DNA of 64,000 bases from Rubritalea profundi (GTDB lineage Bacteria; Verrucomicrobiota; Verrucomicrobiia; Verrucomicrobiales; Akkermansiaceae). The stretch lies in NCBI RefSeq assembly GCF_002954445.1, contig NZ_MQWA01000001.1, positions 2,506,248 through 2,570,247 of the forward strand, read 5' to 3'. Positions 8,759 to 17,216 of the stretch are shown piece after piece (positions within the stretch are counted from its first letter, which is position 1; each line of letters starts with the position of its first letter). The notes beneath the pieces are model-generated. The model worked only from the letters and a program-made list of their open reading frames with translations. It was not told the DNA's origin and made no database searches. The position numbers and the translations under genes are program-made.

Positions 8759-10654
8759 ATGGAAATTCCTTATATCGTCAATGCCCGCAAGGACACAGGA
8801 CTCAACAACTCAAAGATAGCTATCTGGCTGTTCCTCGCATCTGAGGTCATGCTCTTTGGTGGTCTATTCTCCTCGTACATCTTCCTCCGTGTGTTCGCAG
8901 ATTACCCTTGGCCTGAGCGCGCACTTCCAGTGCTGCCAGGTCTGATCAACACCTTCATCCTGATTGCATCCTCAGTCACAGTGGTATTTGCTTGGGCTGG
9001 CCTAAAGCTCCGCAAGTGGAACATGTTTAGAGCAAACATGGCATTCACCATTCTCTGTGCTGCAGTCTTCATGGTTCTTAAAGCCGATGAATATAATAAG
9101 AAACTTCACCACCACGCATCACAGACAGAAGATTACGCTTGGCTAGAAGGGCACCTCGATAAGGACCACCCTAACCAATACACAATCGAAGCTGACACAA
9201 TCAACTTCTCAGTCGAGAGCACGGCTTCTAACTACCTGGATGCCATCATTACTCAAAATGCTGATTATCCTCGTGCCTACTTTGTCGAAAAATTGTACGA
9301 GAAGATTAATTCTGGTGATCTTAGCGAGGTAGCTAAAAATTCCTATAAAGAGTATATTGAACTCTCTAAAGATGTATTACCAAAGAAGATCGATAAAGCT
9401 TCTAAAGTAGTGGTAGATTTACTTGAAGAAGCACACGCTCTTCCGACTATACCAACACTCGCTGAGCCGTACAAGATTCGTACTATCGAAGCTGGGAAGT
9501 TTACTGAAACTGTTCTTTATTCTGCTGGTACTGAGCTTTCTCCGGAAGTACTCGCTGTAGCCAACGATGAATTCATCAGGGCACGCACACACAACCAAGA
9601 ACTTCGCACCCAACTCCTCAAGGATGCTTGGAATGAAATTCGCGACGTAGACAAGCACCCAGAGCTAGCAGATATCGCAGATTTAGAATCTAAGGTCAAA
9701 TCTGCTGTGACGAAGGCGCACAATGCTCTTATCGACAAAGCGGAAGAGAACAATGAGTTTCTGATAGCTAACGGTAACATGATGTTCAACTCCAAAGGTG
9801 CTGAGTTTAGTTTAAACACAGGCTGGGGACGTATCTCTGACTCCACAATTGGCGCGAAGTACTCCAACGTTTCTCTTCTCGACGGCACCGTGCTCAGCGG
9901 AACAGCGGGTGATTCTAGCATTGTCTACCACTACGTTGACGGCATTGATTTCCGGCACCTTGTGCTGAAGGCTGAGGCAAAAGGCCTCAATGCTGAAGAG
10001 CTTATCGAGAGGTCACCTATTCTCAACATTCACGATCACGGTGGCCACCACGGCGGCGCTGATATTCGTGAAATATGGGAAGCTCACAAAGTTTGGCGCG
10101 GATTCCTTGCAGCAGACCTGCTAACTCAGGATGACTGGCTCACTGGAGAAGGACGCGTTCCTACAGAAGTTGACCTTTACCGCGTCACTTGGCACCAAAT
10201 GGTAGCCTATGATAAGTTAAAGAAGGAAATGGTTGTAGCAAAAAAGATTTCAGCAAACGCCCCGTTGAAAGATGCAATTACTGCTGAGAACTGGATGCGA
10301 ATTAATGGCGAGCTTAAGCCATCAATGCTCAATGACGTTAAGTCAAAACTTCCAGAGGAAATAATAGCAACCTTCCCACACCATGTGAGTATCGAACGCG
10401 ATGAAGTAAGGTTCGACTCAGTCTTCTCACCGAAGATGAACAACTACTACGCAATCTACTTCACCATCACTGGTCTTCACGGACTACACGTGATAGGCGG
10501 CGCGATTGTTCTCGGATACTATCTCTTCTTCGGACGCAAGATGTACCTCTCAAACCCTGAGTGGCTTGCTAACCGAGTAGAAGTTGGTGGCCTATTCTGG
10601 CACTTTGTGGACTTGGTCTGGATCCTTGTGTTCCCGCTCTTCTACCTCATGTAA
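8759..10654 (+). CDS. coxC: Cytochrome c oxidase subunit III with giant internal insert
   Basis: 631 residues, roughly three times a normal five-helix COX3. Residues 1-110 hold three membrane helices with typical motifs (IAIWLFLASEVMLFGGLFSSY). The last ~70 residues hold the final two helices (ITGLHGLHVIGG and VEVGGLFWHFVDLVWI). Between them, about residues 115-560 form a hydrophilic, Lys/Glu/Ala-rich, largely helical insert with an HDHGGHHGG stretch near residue 425. The frame is open throughout and the two COX3 halves align as one subunit, so the insert is in a loop between helices 3 and 4 and should project from one membrane face. COX3 stabilises the oxidase; the insert's role is unknown. 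Confidence 0.9.
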   Translation: MEIPYIVNARKDTGLNNSKIAIWLFLASEVMLFGGLFSSYIFLRVFADYPWPERALPVLPGLINTFILIASSVTVVFAWAGLKLRKWNMFRANMAFTILCAAVFMVLKADEYNKKLHHHASQTEDYAWLEGHLDKDHPNQYTIEADTINFSVESTASNYLDAIITQNADYPRAYFVEKLYEKINSGDLSEVAKNSYKEYIELSKDVLPKKIDKASKVVVDLLEEAHALPTIPTLAEPYKIRTIEAGKFTETVLYSAGTELSPEVLAVANDEFIRARTHNQELRTQLLKDAWNEIRDVDKHPELADIADLESKVKSAVTKAHNALIDKAEENNEFLIANGNMMFNSKGAEFSLNTGWGRISDSTIGAKYSNVSLLDGTVLSGTAGDSSIVYHYVDGIDFRHLVLKAEAKGLNAEELIERSPILNIHDHGGHHGGADIREIWEAHKVWRGFLAADLLTQDDWLTGEGRVPTEVDLYRVTWHQMVAYDKLKKEMVVAKKISANAPLKDAITAENWMRINGELKPSMLNDVKSKLPEEIIATFPHHVSIERDEVRFDSVFSPKMNNYYAIYFTITGLHGLHVIGGAIVLGYYLFFGRKMYLSNPEWLANRVEVGGLFWHFVDLVWILVFPLFYLM

Positions 10655-10691
10655 TTTTAACTCGATAGCTAACTTTTAAATCACTCATCAA

Positions 10692-11042
10692 ATGGCAAAT
10701 TCTCCAGAAGAAATTAAGTCACACTTCAAGCAATACTCTATCGTAGGTGCTGGGCTCTTTGCTGGTACAGTCGCTACAGTGCTTGTGGCCACGGTTCCTG
10801 CACTAGATATTGGCGGACACGGATTCGACTCCGCTGACATGATATTAGGATTTGCGATTGCCGCGACTAAGATGTTCTTTGTGGCATTCATCTTCATGCA
10901 CCTTAACCATGAGAAAAAGCTTATTTATTGGGTATTCCTTGGCGCTCTGGTATTTGCTGCAATACTTATTGGTCTCTTCGCACTCGCGATGTACGACCCG
11001 ATCACTTTCAAGACACTCCTACCGGCAAAGCCCGGCCAATAA
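10692..11042 (+). CDS. coxD: Cytochrome c oxidase subunit IV (prokaryotic COX4-like)
   Basis: 116 residues with three predicted membrane helices. The family pattern is visible in the second helix: ATKMFFVAFIFMHLNHEKK, where the MHL and nearby charges are typical of prokaryotic subunit IV proteins (CyoD/CtaF-like). The subunit has no cofactor and stabilises the CuB site and assembly of the complex. It lies 37 bases after coxC in the oxidase operon and is followed by two mini membrane proteins. Confidence 0.88.
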   Translation: MANSPEEIKSHFKQYSIVGAGLFAGTVATVLVATVPALDIGGHGFDSADMILGFAIAATKMFFVAFIFMHLNHEKKLIYWVFLGALVFAAILIGLFALAMYDPITFKTLLPAKPGQ

Positions 11043-11060
11043 TTCAAACAAACTAAAGCT

Positions 11061-11264
11061 ATGTCACTCCGCGGATTTCACATTTTCTTTGTTACTGTAG
11101 TCACTCTCTTTTTTGCGGGCGTTGCAGTATGGGGCTGGACTGTCGGTCCTAGCCAAGATGCGAGCTTCTGGAATATTGTGGCTATAGTATCTACGATCAC
11201 TGCAGTCATCACTCCTATCTACGGAGTGTATTTCATCAAAAAGTCTAAGGCTCTCTACAACTAA
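11061..11264 (+). CDS. Mini membrane protein of oxidase cluster (two helices)
   Basis: 67 residues, nearly all hydrophobic. Two membrane helices (about residues 5-27 and 36-58) flank a short polar loop WTVGPSQDASFW, with a basic C-terminus KKSKALYN on the inner side. There are no Cys or cofactor motifs. It sits 18 bases after coxD and 13 bases before the next small gene. I do not recognise a named family. Size, position and composition suggest a small accessory subunit of the oxidase, which is inference from context only. Confidence 0.75.
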   Translation: MSLRGFHIFFVTVVTLFFAGVAVWGWTVGPSQDASFWNIVAIVSTITAVITPIYGVYFIKKSKALYN

Positions 11265-11277
11265 CACACACACGATT

Positions 11278-11481
11278 ATGGTATTTAGTATGAACATAGC
11301 ATGTCTCACATGCGCTAAGGCATTCCAACACGCAGGCGCGGACGCTGCAGGGTTCGCAATCCTTTTTCTGCTCGCCGTTATTGTTCCTGTGATCACTACG
11401 GTCGGTATTCTCATCTTTCGCATCGCGCGTCGTGAGAAAGAGCACTTCGATCCTCAATATTCAGATTCATTCGATTCCTAA
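11278..11481 (+). CDS. Mini membrane protein with CxxC motif in oxidase cluster
   Basis: 67 residues. The N-terminal segment contains CLTC followed by AKAFQHAG; then one membrane helix (about residues 22-46) and a charged tail RIARREKEHFDPQY. A second ATG at 11290 would shorten the N-terminus by four residues and keep the CxxC. CLTC plus the nearby His could bind a metal, which would suit a copper or heme handling factor for the adjacent oxidase, but this is inference. It lies between the other mini protein and coxB. Confidence 0.72.
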   Translation: MVFSMNIACLTCAKAFQHAGADAAGFAILFLLAVIVPVITTVGILIFRIARREKEHFDPQYSDSFDS

Positions 11482-11508
11482 TCATTTAACCAATTGCTAA
11501 AGCACATT

Positions 11509-12387
11509 ATGTTCAGCAACCACACACTATCCTCATTTTTCTCTCCATCCGAATGGCTCGGACTGCCTGCCAACTATTCACTTCACGGTGACCAAGTCGA
11601 TCACACGATCGATGTTGTTCATTGGTTGATGATTGTTCTTTTCGTCGGTTGGACTATTTTCTTCTTTGTCTGTCTTTTCAAATTCGGTCAGAAGAAAAAT
11701 GCTAAGGCTTCCTACCTCGGTGTGAAGAACCACGTTTCTACTCACCTAGAAATTGGTGTGATCATCATCGAGGCAGTTCTCCTCCTCGGCTTCGCACTCC
11801 CACTATGGGGCGAGCGCACAGACTCCTTTGACCGTGTTATCCAAGAAGAAAACGAAGTGCGTGTTCGAGCAATCGGGTACCAATTCGGGTGGAAATTCCA
11901 CTATGCTGGTAACGACGGGGTGTTTGGCTTCATCGACCGCGACCTTGTGAAGGGACCGGGCGACGCATGTATCTACCCAGATGATCCTAACGGCTTCGAT
12001 GACTTTGTGGCGTCAACGCTCAAGCTTCCAGTGCTCCGCCCAGCAATCGTGCAGGTGACTTCTACCGATGTGATCCATAACTTTGGTATTGTTCCAATGC
12101 GTGTGCAGCAGGATGCCTTCCCAGGTAAAGACATACCAATGTGGTTCACACCGCTCGAGGAACTAGAGACTTCAGTTGTCTGCGGTCAGCTCTGCGGTGA
12201 AGGACACGCTAACATGGTAGGAACTATGGTGATCGAATCTGAAAAAGTCTTCACTAAGTGGTCTGGCGATTTAAGCTCAGATGCCTACGAGTCAAACAAG
12301 GCTGCCTACGACGCTCGTCAAGTCGCCGCCGAAAAGGCTGAAGCTGAGCGCGCCTCTCACGCTGGTCAAAGCAGTCACGACCATTAA
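11509..12387 (+). CDS. coxB: Cytochrome c oxidase subunit II with CuA site
   Basis: The ATG at 11509 is preferred to a TTG 15 bases upstream. 292 residues: a short N-terminus, two membrane helices (about residues 30-60 and 80-105), then a periplasmic cupredoxin domain. The CuA ligands are all visible in CGQLCGEGHANM (Cys, Cys, His, Met), with the earlier His in VIHNFGI. The aromatic electron-entry region reads GYQFGWKFHY. There is no fused cytochrome c, so electrons must come from a separate cytochrome, perhaps the CcoO/CcoP-like proteins or ACIII itself. The tail is Ala/Glu-rich and ends in HDH. This is the last gene of the respiratory operon. Confidence 0.95.
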   Translation: MFSNHTLSSFFSPSEWLGLPANYSLHGDQVDHTIDVVHWLMIVLFVGWTIFFFVCLFKFGQKKNAKASYLGVKNHVSTHLEIGVIIIEAVLLLGFALPLWGERTDSFDRVIQEENEVRVRAIGYQFGWKFHYAGNDGVFGFIDRDLVKGPGDACIYPDDPNGFDDFVASTLKLPVLRPAIVQVTSTDVIHNFGIVPMRVQQDAFPGKDIPMWFTPLEELETSVVCGQLCGEGHANMVGTMVIESEKVFTKWSGDLSSDAYESNKAAYDARQVAAEKAEAERASHAGQSSHDH

Positions 12388-12423
12388 TTGGCTGCGCGCC
12401 TAATGTGCAGCAAACATTTTTTC

Positions 12424-12460
12424 AAAGCCCATGAGTTTACTGCTCATGGGCTTTTCTTTG
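12424..12460 (+). terminator. Rho-independent terminator of the respiratory operon
   Basis: A perfect 12-bp stem (AAAGCCCATGAG pairing with CTCATGGGCTTT) with a 7-base loop is followed by a T-rich stretch. It lies 37 bases after the coxB stop, with no gene in between, so it should end the act-cco-cox transcript. Confidence 0.9.
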
Positions 12461-12552
12461 GAAAGATATCAGAATGCATCCTAGGGGCTGAGCTACGACG
12501 TTTATCTGGAAATGTCCGGCATGATTGACAGCCCAAGCGGCCAAATCCATAA

Positions 12553-12570
12553 GCCGCGTCCTGACGCGGC
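12553..12570. other. Perfect 8-bp GC hairpin in pyrE leader region
   Basis: GCCGCGTC and GACGCGGC pair perfectly across a two-base loop, about 105 bases before pyrE. It lacks a U-tract, so a terminator is unlikely; it may be a leader structure, a protein site or chance. The rest of the 288-base gap between coxB and pyrE shows the terminator and a TTGACA hexamer (12611-12616) without a convincing -10 box. Confidence 0.4.
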
Positions 12571-12675
12571 CCGGCCTTCATTTAGAATAGAGGGAACGCA
12601 AGTCACCGGGTTGACACTTGTTGTTAAGCACGGATTCTTGTTTACATTTTCGACAGCAGGTAAGAATCTCCCGGC

Positions 12676-13245
12676 ATGTCTGAAACGTACGACAAGCTAA
12701 AATCAATTTTGTTAGAAAAGTCTGTTCGCACAGGCGAATTCACTCTTGCCTCCGGTGCCACATCTGACCTTTACATCGATTGTCGCGTCACAGCGCTCGA
12801 TCCAGTAGGAGCTCGGTTGATCGGCCAACTCGGTTGGCATGCCGTGCATGAGCGCATCCAGTCTGAAGGATTAGAGATAGATGCTATCGGAGGCATGACC
12901 ATGGGTGCTGATCCTATCTCTCTGGCAGTTGGGATGACATCTGCGATGGAGCATCCTGATGAGATGATTCAGGTGTTCAACATCCGCAAAGAGCCAAAGG
13001 TACACGGACGTGGTAAACAGATCGAAGGTAACTTTAAGTCCGGCGATCAAGTCGTCGTTGTTGATGATGTGATCACCACTGGCGGCTCTACCCTCCAGGC
13101 GATTGATGTGATCGAGGCTGCAGGAGGCGTAGTAAAATTCGCGCTGGTTCTCGTGGACCGCGAAGAAGGTGGGCGTGCAGCGATCGAAGCGCGCGGCATC
13201 CCAGTCGTGTCACTCTACTCACGCAGCACACTGCTCAACGCGTAG
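12676..13245 (+). CDS. pyrE: Orotate phosphoribosyltransferase
   Basis: 189 residues, a normal size for the short PyrE form. It converts orotate and PRPP to OMP in pyrimidine synthesis. The PRPP-binding loop is visible as VVVVDDVITTGGST, the N-terminal substrate region as FTLASGATSDLYIDCR, and the flexible catalytic loop as RKEPKVHGRGKQIEG. It stands alone between two terminators, so it is probably monocistronic. A neighbouring short open frame that overlaps its start has no family features. Confidence 0.95.
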   Translation: MSETYDKLKSILLEKSVRTGEFTLASGATSDLYIDCRVTALDPVGARLIGQLGWHAVHERIQSEGLEIDAIGGMTMGADPISLAVGMTSAMEHPDEMIQVFNIRKEPKVHGRGKQIEGNFKSGDQVVVVDDVITTGGSTLQAIDVIEAAGGVVKFALVLVDREEGGRAAIEARGIPVVSLYSRSTLLNA

Positions 13246-13267
13246 TATCCTTTAAAAAGAATTTACC

Positions 13268-13302
13268 GAAAGCTTCTATCCGTAATGGATGGAAGCTTTT
13301 TC
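13268..13302 (+). terminator. Terminator after pyrE
   Basis: A 13-bp stem, AAAGCTTCTATCC with GGATGGAAGCTTT (one G-T pair), a GTAAT loop and a following T run, 23 bases after the pyrE stop. Confidence 0.85.
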
Positions 13303-13540
13303 ATTTAGCGCCCGCTGTCTCGACTGCTGTGGCTTGACACCGCTCTGTGGAAGGACGCGGCTCGACGCGCGTGGTCGGGGATCCACCTAGAAATTTCTCC
13401 TCGCCAAAGAAATCCGAGTCAACCTGACAGTTGCTCCGCTCCTCATGTGTCGAGCCACATCCAACCTCAAGAGCTGCGTCTAGCCTCAGCAGTCCAAGGG
13501 TGAATCATGCGCAACGCATCGAGAGCTCATTTTGGGCAAC
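13303..13540. other. Gene-free stretch between convergent genes
   Basis: This stretch between the pyrE terminator and the reverse-strand terminator at 13541 shows no convincing open frame, RNA gene or repeat. It is GC-richer than its surroundings and contains short self-complementary words only. Confidence 0.5.
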
Positions 13541-13570
13541 AAAAAAGCCTATCAACAAAGGTTGAAAGGC
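13541..13570 (-). terminator. Reverse-strand terminator
   Basis: Read on the minus strand, GCCTTTCAAC and GTTGATAGGC form a stem with one mismatch, followed by TTTTTT. It lies 31 bases past the stop of the small exported protein encoded at 13601-13795 and fits as its terminator. Confidence 0.75.
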
Positions 13571-13600
13571 CGGGGTGAATTTGTGTGGTTCGGCTGGAAA

Positions 13601-13795
13601 CTACTGAGATGCGAGGGATACTTCAACTTCCTCTTCTTTTGGAGTCTCAGCATCGACAGCTTCGGCTGAGGCTTGGAGGGCTTTGGCGGCTGGTGAACTG
13701 CGGTAGCTGGAGAGATCCACGGTGTGATTGTATGCCGCTGCAAGCCATACTCCGAGTAAGAGCAATGATGAGGAGAGAAAAAGTTTTATCTTCAT
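13601..13795 (-). CDS. Small exported or membrane-anchored protein
   Basis: 64 residues from the ATG at 13795; a longer reading from 13918 has an N-terminus unlike a signal sequence. It begins with a basic MKIK and a hydrophobic stretch LFLSSSLLLLGVWLAAA, a likely signal peptide or anchor, followed by an Ala/Ser/Glu-rich tail with EEEVEV. No known family is recognised. It follows the GHL10 gene on the same strand with a 150-base gap and ends at its own terminator. The function is unknown. Confidence 0.55.
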   Translation of the reverse strand: MKIKLFLSSSLLLLGVWLAAAYNHTVDLSSYRSSPAAKALQASAEAVDAETPKEEEVEVSLASQ

Positions 13796-13945
13796 ATATA
13801 GGTAGCGCTTGGCGAAAGTTAAGTTTCGTTGATTAGCTATGCATCTTTTCCCGCAGTTGTAAAGCTGAAAATTGCTCTGAACAATGCTGTCTCCGAGCGC
13901 TATGAGTCCCGTTGTCAATCGCAGATGCGAGCTTTGACTGAAGTT

Positions 13946-15382
13946 TCAGCGAGTGTGCAAGCTGAGTACCCGAGGCGCGCTGGTGTTACCATAACGATCC
14001 ACGCTAGACACCGCGATGGCGTCTGGGGAGCCTTTGACGCTGACGCTGCGGTGGGGAACCACTGCTACGGAATGCCACTTTTTGCCGTAACGGACTTGGA
14101 CTGCGAAGTTCTGACAGCCGGGAACTCGGCCAATATTGACAGTGGTGTTGCCGCGGGAGTATTGAGCGCCTAGAGTGGGGGGCTTTGGGACGCTTTTTGA
14201 AATCCATGGCATGGGGGGGACGAGCGCTGGGACCAAGTAGACTCCGCTTTGAAGGCTGCTGGAGATTCCTCCACGGTTTTGCATCAGCGACTTCATGCTC
14301 CAGTGGATAGCACCAGCCCAGTTGCGGCCGATGCTGCGGCTGTAGTTGACTTGCTTTATAATCTCGGAGGCTGGTCGGCCTGGGTCTTCGGTGCTTTTGA
14401 TGCGTGCAGTAGCGATGCCGGGCCAGACTGGGCGGGTCCCTTGCTGGCGCCACCAGCTGAGTAGAGCATTGAAGGATTGCTTACGTGGTACGTCGCGCCA
14501 GTAAAGCTGCGGTGAAAGGTAGTCGAGCCAGCCATTCTTGAGCCATTTCCTGGAGTCTGCACAGAGGTGGTCGTAGGCGTCGATCCCAGCTTCGATCCCA
14601 GCCGGAACACCAGGTTTCCAAATGCCAAATGGGCTGATTCCAACGCGCACCCAGGGTTTTTTAGCCTTGATCGATTGGTACATTTTTTTGACGAAGGCAT
14701 CGACATAAGACCTTCGCTGAGCGTTTGATTTGCCGTCCGGGAAGTTGGGACTGGGGCGGCCATTGACCACGGTAGGGTAAGGGTAGAAGTAGTCATCGAT
14801 GTGCACTCCATCGACATCATAACGTTTGACCACATCCATGATCACCGCAAGAGCGCGCTTCTGAGTGAATGCATCCGCAGGATTGAGCCACTTGTATTTT
14901 TTGTAAGTCACGATGTGCTGCGGGTGCGTACGGCTGACGTGGTCGCGTGAGGTGGGGAGATCCTTATTGGGTAGCGCGCGGAATGGGTTGAACCATGCGT
15001 GCACTTCGATCCCACGAGAGTGGGCTTCCGTAATGCAAAAACTGAGGGGGTCGTAGCCTGGGGTCTTCCCCATTGTGCCGGTCAACCAATGGCTCCATGG
15101 CTCGTAGTTCGACTTGTAGAGGGCGTCAGCATTCGGCCGGACTTGGAAAATAATGGCATTGAGGTTGAGGCTTTTGGCTTTATCTAGCATGGCGATCAAC
15201 TCCGCCTTTTGAGCAGACGCGCTGAGCCCTTTTTTACTGGGCCAGTCGATGTTGTACACTGTGGCGACCCAGGCAGCGCGAAATTCACGAGGAAATGTGG
15301 GTGGTTGTTCGTTGCTAGGTGCGTAATGCTGGGCTTGTGCTAGACTGACTAGTGCGAGGAAAATGAGGAAAATGCGAATCAC
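13946..15382 (-). CDS. Exported GHL10-type glycosidase-like protein (former DUF187)
   Basis: The GTG at 15382 gives a good signal peptide (IRIFLIFLALVSLAQAQ); an extended upstream reading lacks one. The 478-residue protein has the GHL10 TIM-barrel pattern: REFRAAWVATVYNIDWPS at the N-terminus, NAIIFQVRPNADALY, GIEVHAWFNPFRA, and the DVDGVHIDDYFYPYP segment whose acidic residues are the likely active-site group. The last ~80 residues look like a fibronectin III-type beta domain. Members act on bacterial or algal cell-wall glycans in the periplasm or outside the cell. It is read divergently from the neighbouring methyltransferase gene. Confidence 0.85.
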   Translation of the reverse strand: MIRIFLIFLALVSLAQAQHYAPSNEQPPTFPREFRAAWVATVYNIDWPSKKGLSASAQKAELIAMLDKAKSLNLNAIIFQVRPNADALYKSNYEPWSHWLTGTMGKTPGYDPLSFCITEAHSRGIEVHAWFNPFRALPNKDLPTSRDHVSRTHPQHIVTYKKYKWLNPADAFTQKRALAVIMDVVKRYDVDGVHIDDYFYPYPTVVNGRPSPNFPDGKSNAQRRSYVDAFVKKMYQSIKAKKPWVRVGISPFGIWKPGVPAGIEAGIDAYDHLCADSRKWLKNGWLDYLSPQLYWRDVPRKQSFNALLSWWRQQGTRPVWPGIATARIKSTEDPGRPASEIIKQVNYSRSIGRNWAGAIHWSMKSLMQNRGGISSSLQSGVYLVPALVPPMPWISKSVPKPPTLGAQYSRGNTTVNIGRVPGCQNFAVQVRYGKKWHSVAVVPHRSVSVKGSPDAIAVSSVDRYGNTSAPRVLSLHTR

Positions 15383-15507
15383 GCCACACGCTAACAAGTG
15401 GTCAAGTCTATCTCCAATAAAAAATATAGGAAAGAACGTAAATTGAGTTGCTATTACAGTGAGAGCATCGCCCAAAATCCACCCAAGCATTATCTGAGAA
15501 AAGTAAT

Positions 15508-16412
15508 ATGAAAAAAAACAAACCAAGCTCGACCGCTTTATTTGTCTCCAATGGTCTATGGTGGGTAGCCAACCACCCCGGATTATCGATCGAGATTCCA
15601 GAGCGGATGAGGACACTCAATCATGAAATGATGAAGTATCTCAACCTCGGGATTTTTTCCACCCAGAATCGCTTTGGGAGATGTCTTCTGAAGTTCAAGA
15701 CTTCTCTGATGCAGAAATTTGCGATACCAGGATTCTATCTACATTTTGCTCTAAGAAAGCGATGTATTGATGATCACGTTGGAACTGCGATTCGCGAGGG
15801 AGCTGAACAAATCATTGTGATCGGCTCTGGATTTGACACTCTGAGTCTGAGGATAAGCCAAGATTTCCCAAATCTTAAGATCATTGAAATTGATCATCCC
15901 GCCACCCAAAAACCGAAGAGTAAGGCTATCTATAGGTTTGATGAGGCATTTAAGAATCTCCATTTACTCCCACACGACTTCACTGAATGCAGCATTCATG
16001 AGTTACTTTTACAAAGCGAACACTACGATAGCAGTAAATCATCGGTCTTTGTTGCCGAGGGCCTGTTGATGTATCTCGACGAAAAAGAGGTCCGCGGAAT
16101 TTTGGATGGCATACGTCTTCATAGCAGCTCAGATTCGCGGTTTATATTCACTTATATGGAGGTATTTAATGAGGGGGGGGCCAATTCAAATGTGCTTCAC
16201 CCATGACGCTATACTGGCTCAAAATGAAGCGAGAAATGTTAACTTGGGGGCTTAAGGCTGACCAATTGGTCGCATTTCTTGACCACTCAGGATTTGATGT
16301 GCTTGTCTGTAAGACCCATAAGGAGCTGAGAGAGGAATACCTCACTGAGAACAACCTCGATGCCTCTCTTGTCGTTGGTGAAAATATTGTCGTCGCTACA
16401 ATTAGTCAATAA
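15508..16412 (+). pseudogene. SAM methyltransferase (LCMT/PPM1-type), frameshifted at a G8 tract
   Basis: The first frame (15508-16206) encodes a leucine-carboxyl-methyltransferase-like fold. The SAM site is IIVIGSGFDTLSLR, the acidic strand is IIEIDHP, and a later motif is VFVAEGLLMYLDEKEV. It stops soon after GAGGGGGGGG at 16171-16180. From there the other frame continues the same protein (QFKCASP, YWLKMKREMLTWG, FDVLVCKT) to 16412. One extra G would restore a ~301-residue enzyme of usual size. So this is a sequencing indel, a true mutation, or a slippery tract giving phase variation or transcript slippage. The substrate is unknown. Confidence 0.8.
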
Positions 16413-16494
16413 TCACATAGGTATCCACCTGTGCGATGTGAAAACCCAATCCAAACCACCAGTTATAGATAGAGCGACCGAGACGTTCGCGCTA

Positions 16495-17094
16495 CTAGTA
16501 ATGTTCAAGAATACCGTCGACGATCGCGCTGGCGGCGAGTGATTGGTACCAGGAGCGATTACATCTTTGGCGCTCCGAATAATTCGAGATATAGCCGCAT
16601 TCGACGATTACTGCCGGGCAAGTGGTCTTGTTGAGAACCGCGTATTGCTTACCCGGCCGAGCTTTACGATTCTTGAGCTTCAGTTTTTGAATCATTTTTG
16701 ATTGAATAGATTCTGCAAGCTTCTTGCCGCTGTAGCTGGCATAGTAGGTTTCCACACCACGGACATAAGTGTGAGTGGTGGCATTGAAGTGAATACTGAC
16801 GAATATAGCATTGCGCTTGCCATTGGAAATCTGTGCCCGGCGGCTCAGCGCTACCCATTTGTCGCTTCGACGCGTCATTGTCACTGGGATTCCACGGGCC
16901 TTGAGCAGCGTCTCTACCTTGATGGCCACTTTGAGGTTGAGATCAGATTCTCTGACTCCTCCCCAGATAGCCCCCTTGTCTTTACCGCCGTGCCCAGCGT
17001 CGATAACCACATTACTGTAGCTTCCAGCATCGAGCATTCCATTGCCGATGAAGAGGCAAAGTAGGAGCGGGAGTATTTGACGAGTTTTAGACAT
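16495..17094 (-). CDS. N-acetylmuramoyl-L-alanine amidase (Amidase_3 family)
   Basis: The ATG at 17094 is preferred, with AGGTGA just upstream; a GTG 6 bases earlier is possible. 199 residues with an N-terminal signal sequence (ILPLLLCLFIGNGML) and a single Amidase_3 domain. The zinc ligands are visible as His in DAGHGGKD, Glu in VRESDLN and His in SIHFNA, and the catalytic Glu in VECGYISN. It cleaves the bond between N-acetylmuramic acid and the stem peptide in the periplasm. There is no AMIN or SPOR domain, so targeting must come from elsewhere. It is convergent with the methyltransferase gene. Confidence 0.93.
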   Translation of the reverse strand: MSKTRQILPLLLCLFIGNGMLDAGSYSNVVIDAGHGGKDKGAIWGGVRESDLNLKVAIKVETLLKARGIPVTMTRRSDKWVALSRRAQISNGKRNAIFVSIHFNATTHTYVRGVETYYASYSGKKLAESIQSKMIQKLKLKNRKARPGKQYAVLNKTTCPAVIVECGYISNYSERQRCNRSWYQSLAASAIVDGILEHY

Positions 17095-17216
17095 AATCAC
17101 CTGAGATCTAAGATAGTTTTTAAAATTTTAGCTAAAACTTGTCAATTGTTTTTAAAGTATGTTGAATATTTAGAAAAGTTTACAAAAAAATACCCGCAAG
17201 CTGAGAACTCTGCGGA

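Noticed and set aside
8759-10654. Intein in COX3
   Set aside because: The insert lacks the N-terminal Cys/Ser block and the C-terminal His-Asn junction expected of inteins.
12512-12700. Short open frame between coxB terminator and pyrE
   Set aside because: No family pattern, overlaps the pyrE start and covers the GC hairpin.
15383-15616. N-terminal extension of the GHL10 protein
   Set aside because: It overlaps the divergent methyltransferase region, and a proper signal peptide begins at 15382.
16203-16412. Independent small gene
   Set aside because: It continues the methyltransferase fold from the upstream frame; better read as one frameshifted gene.
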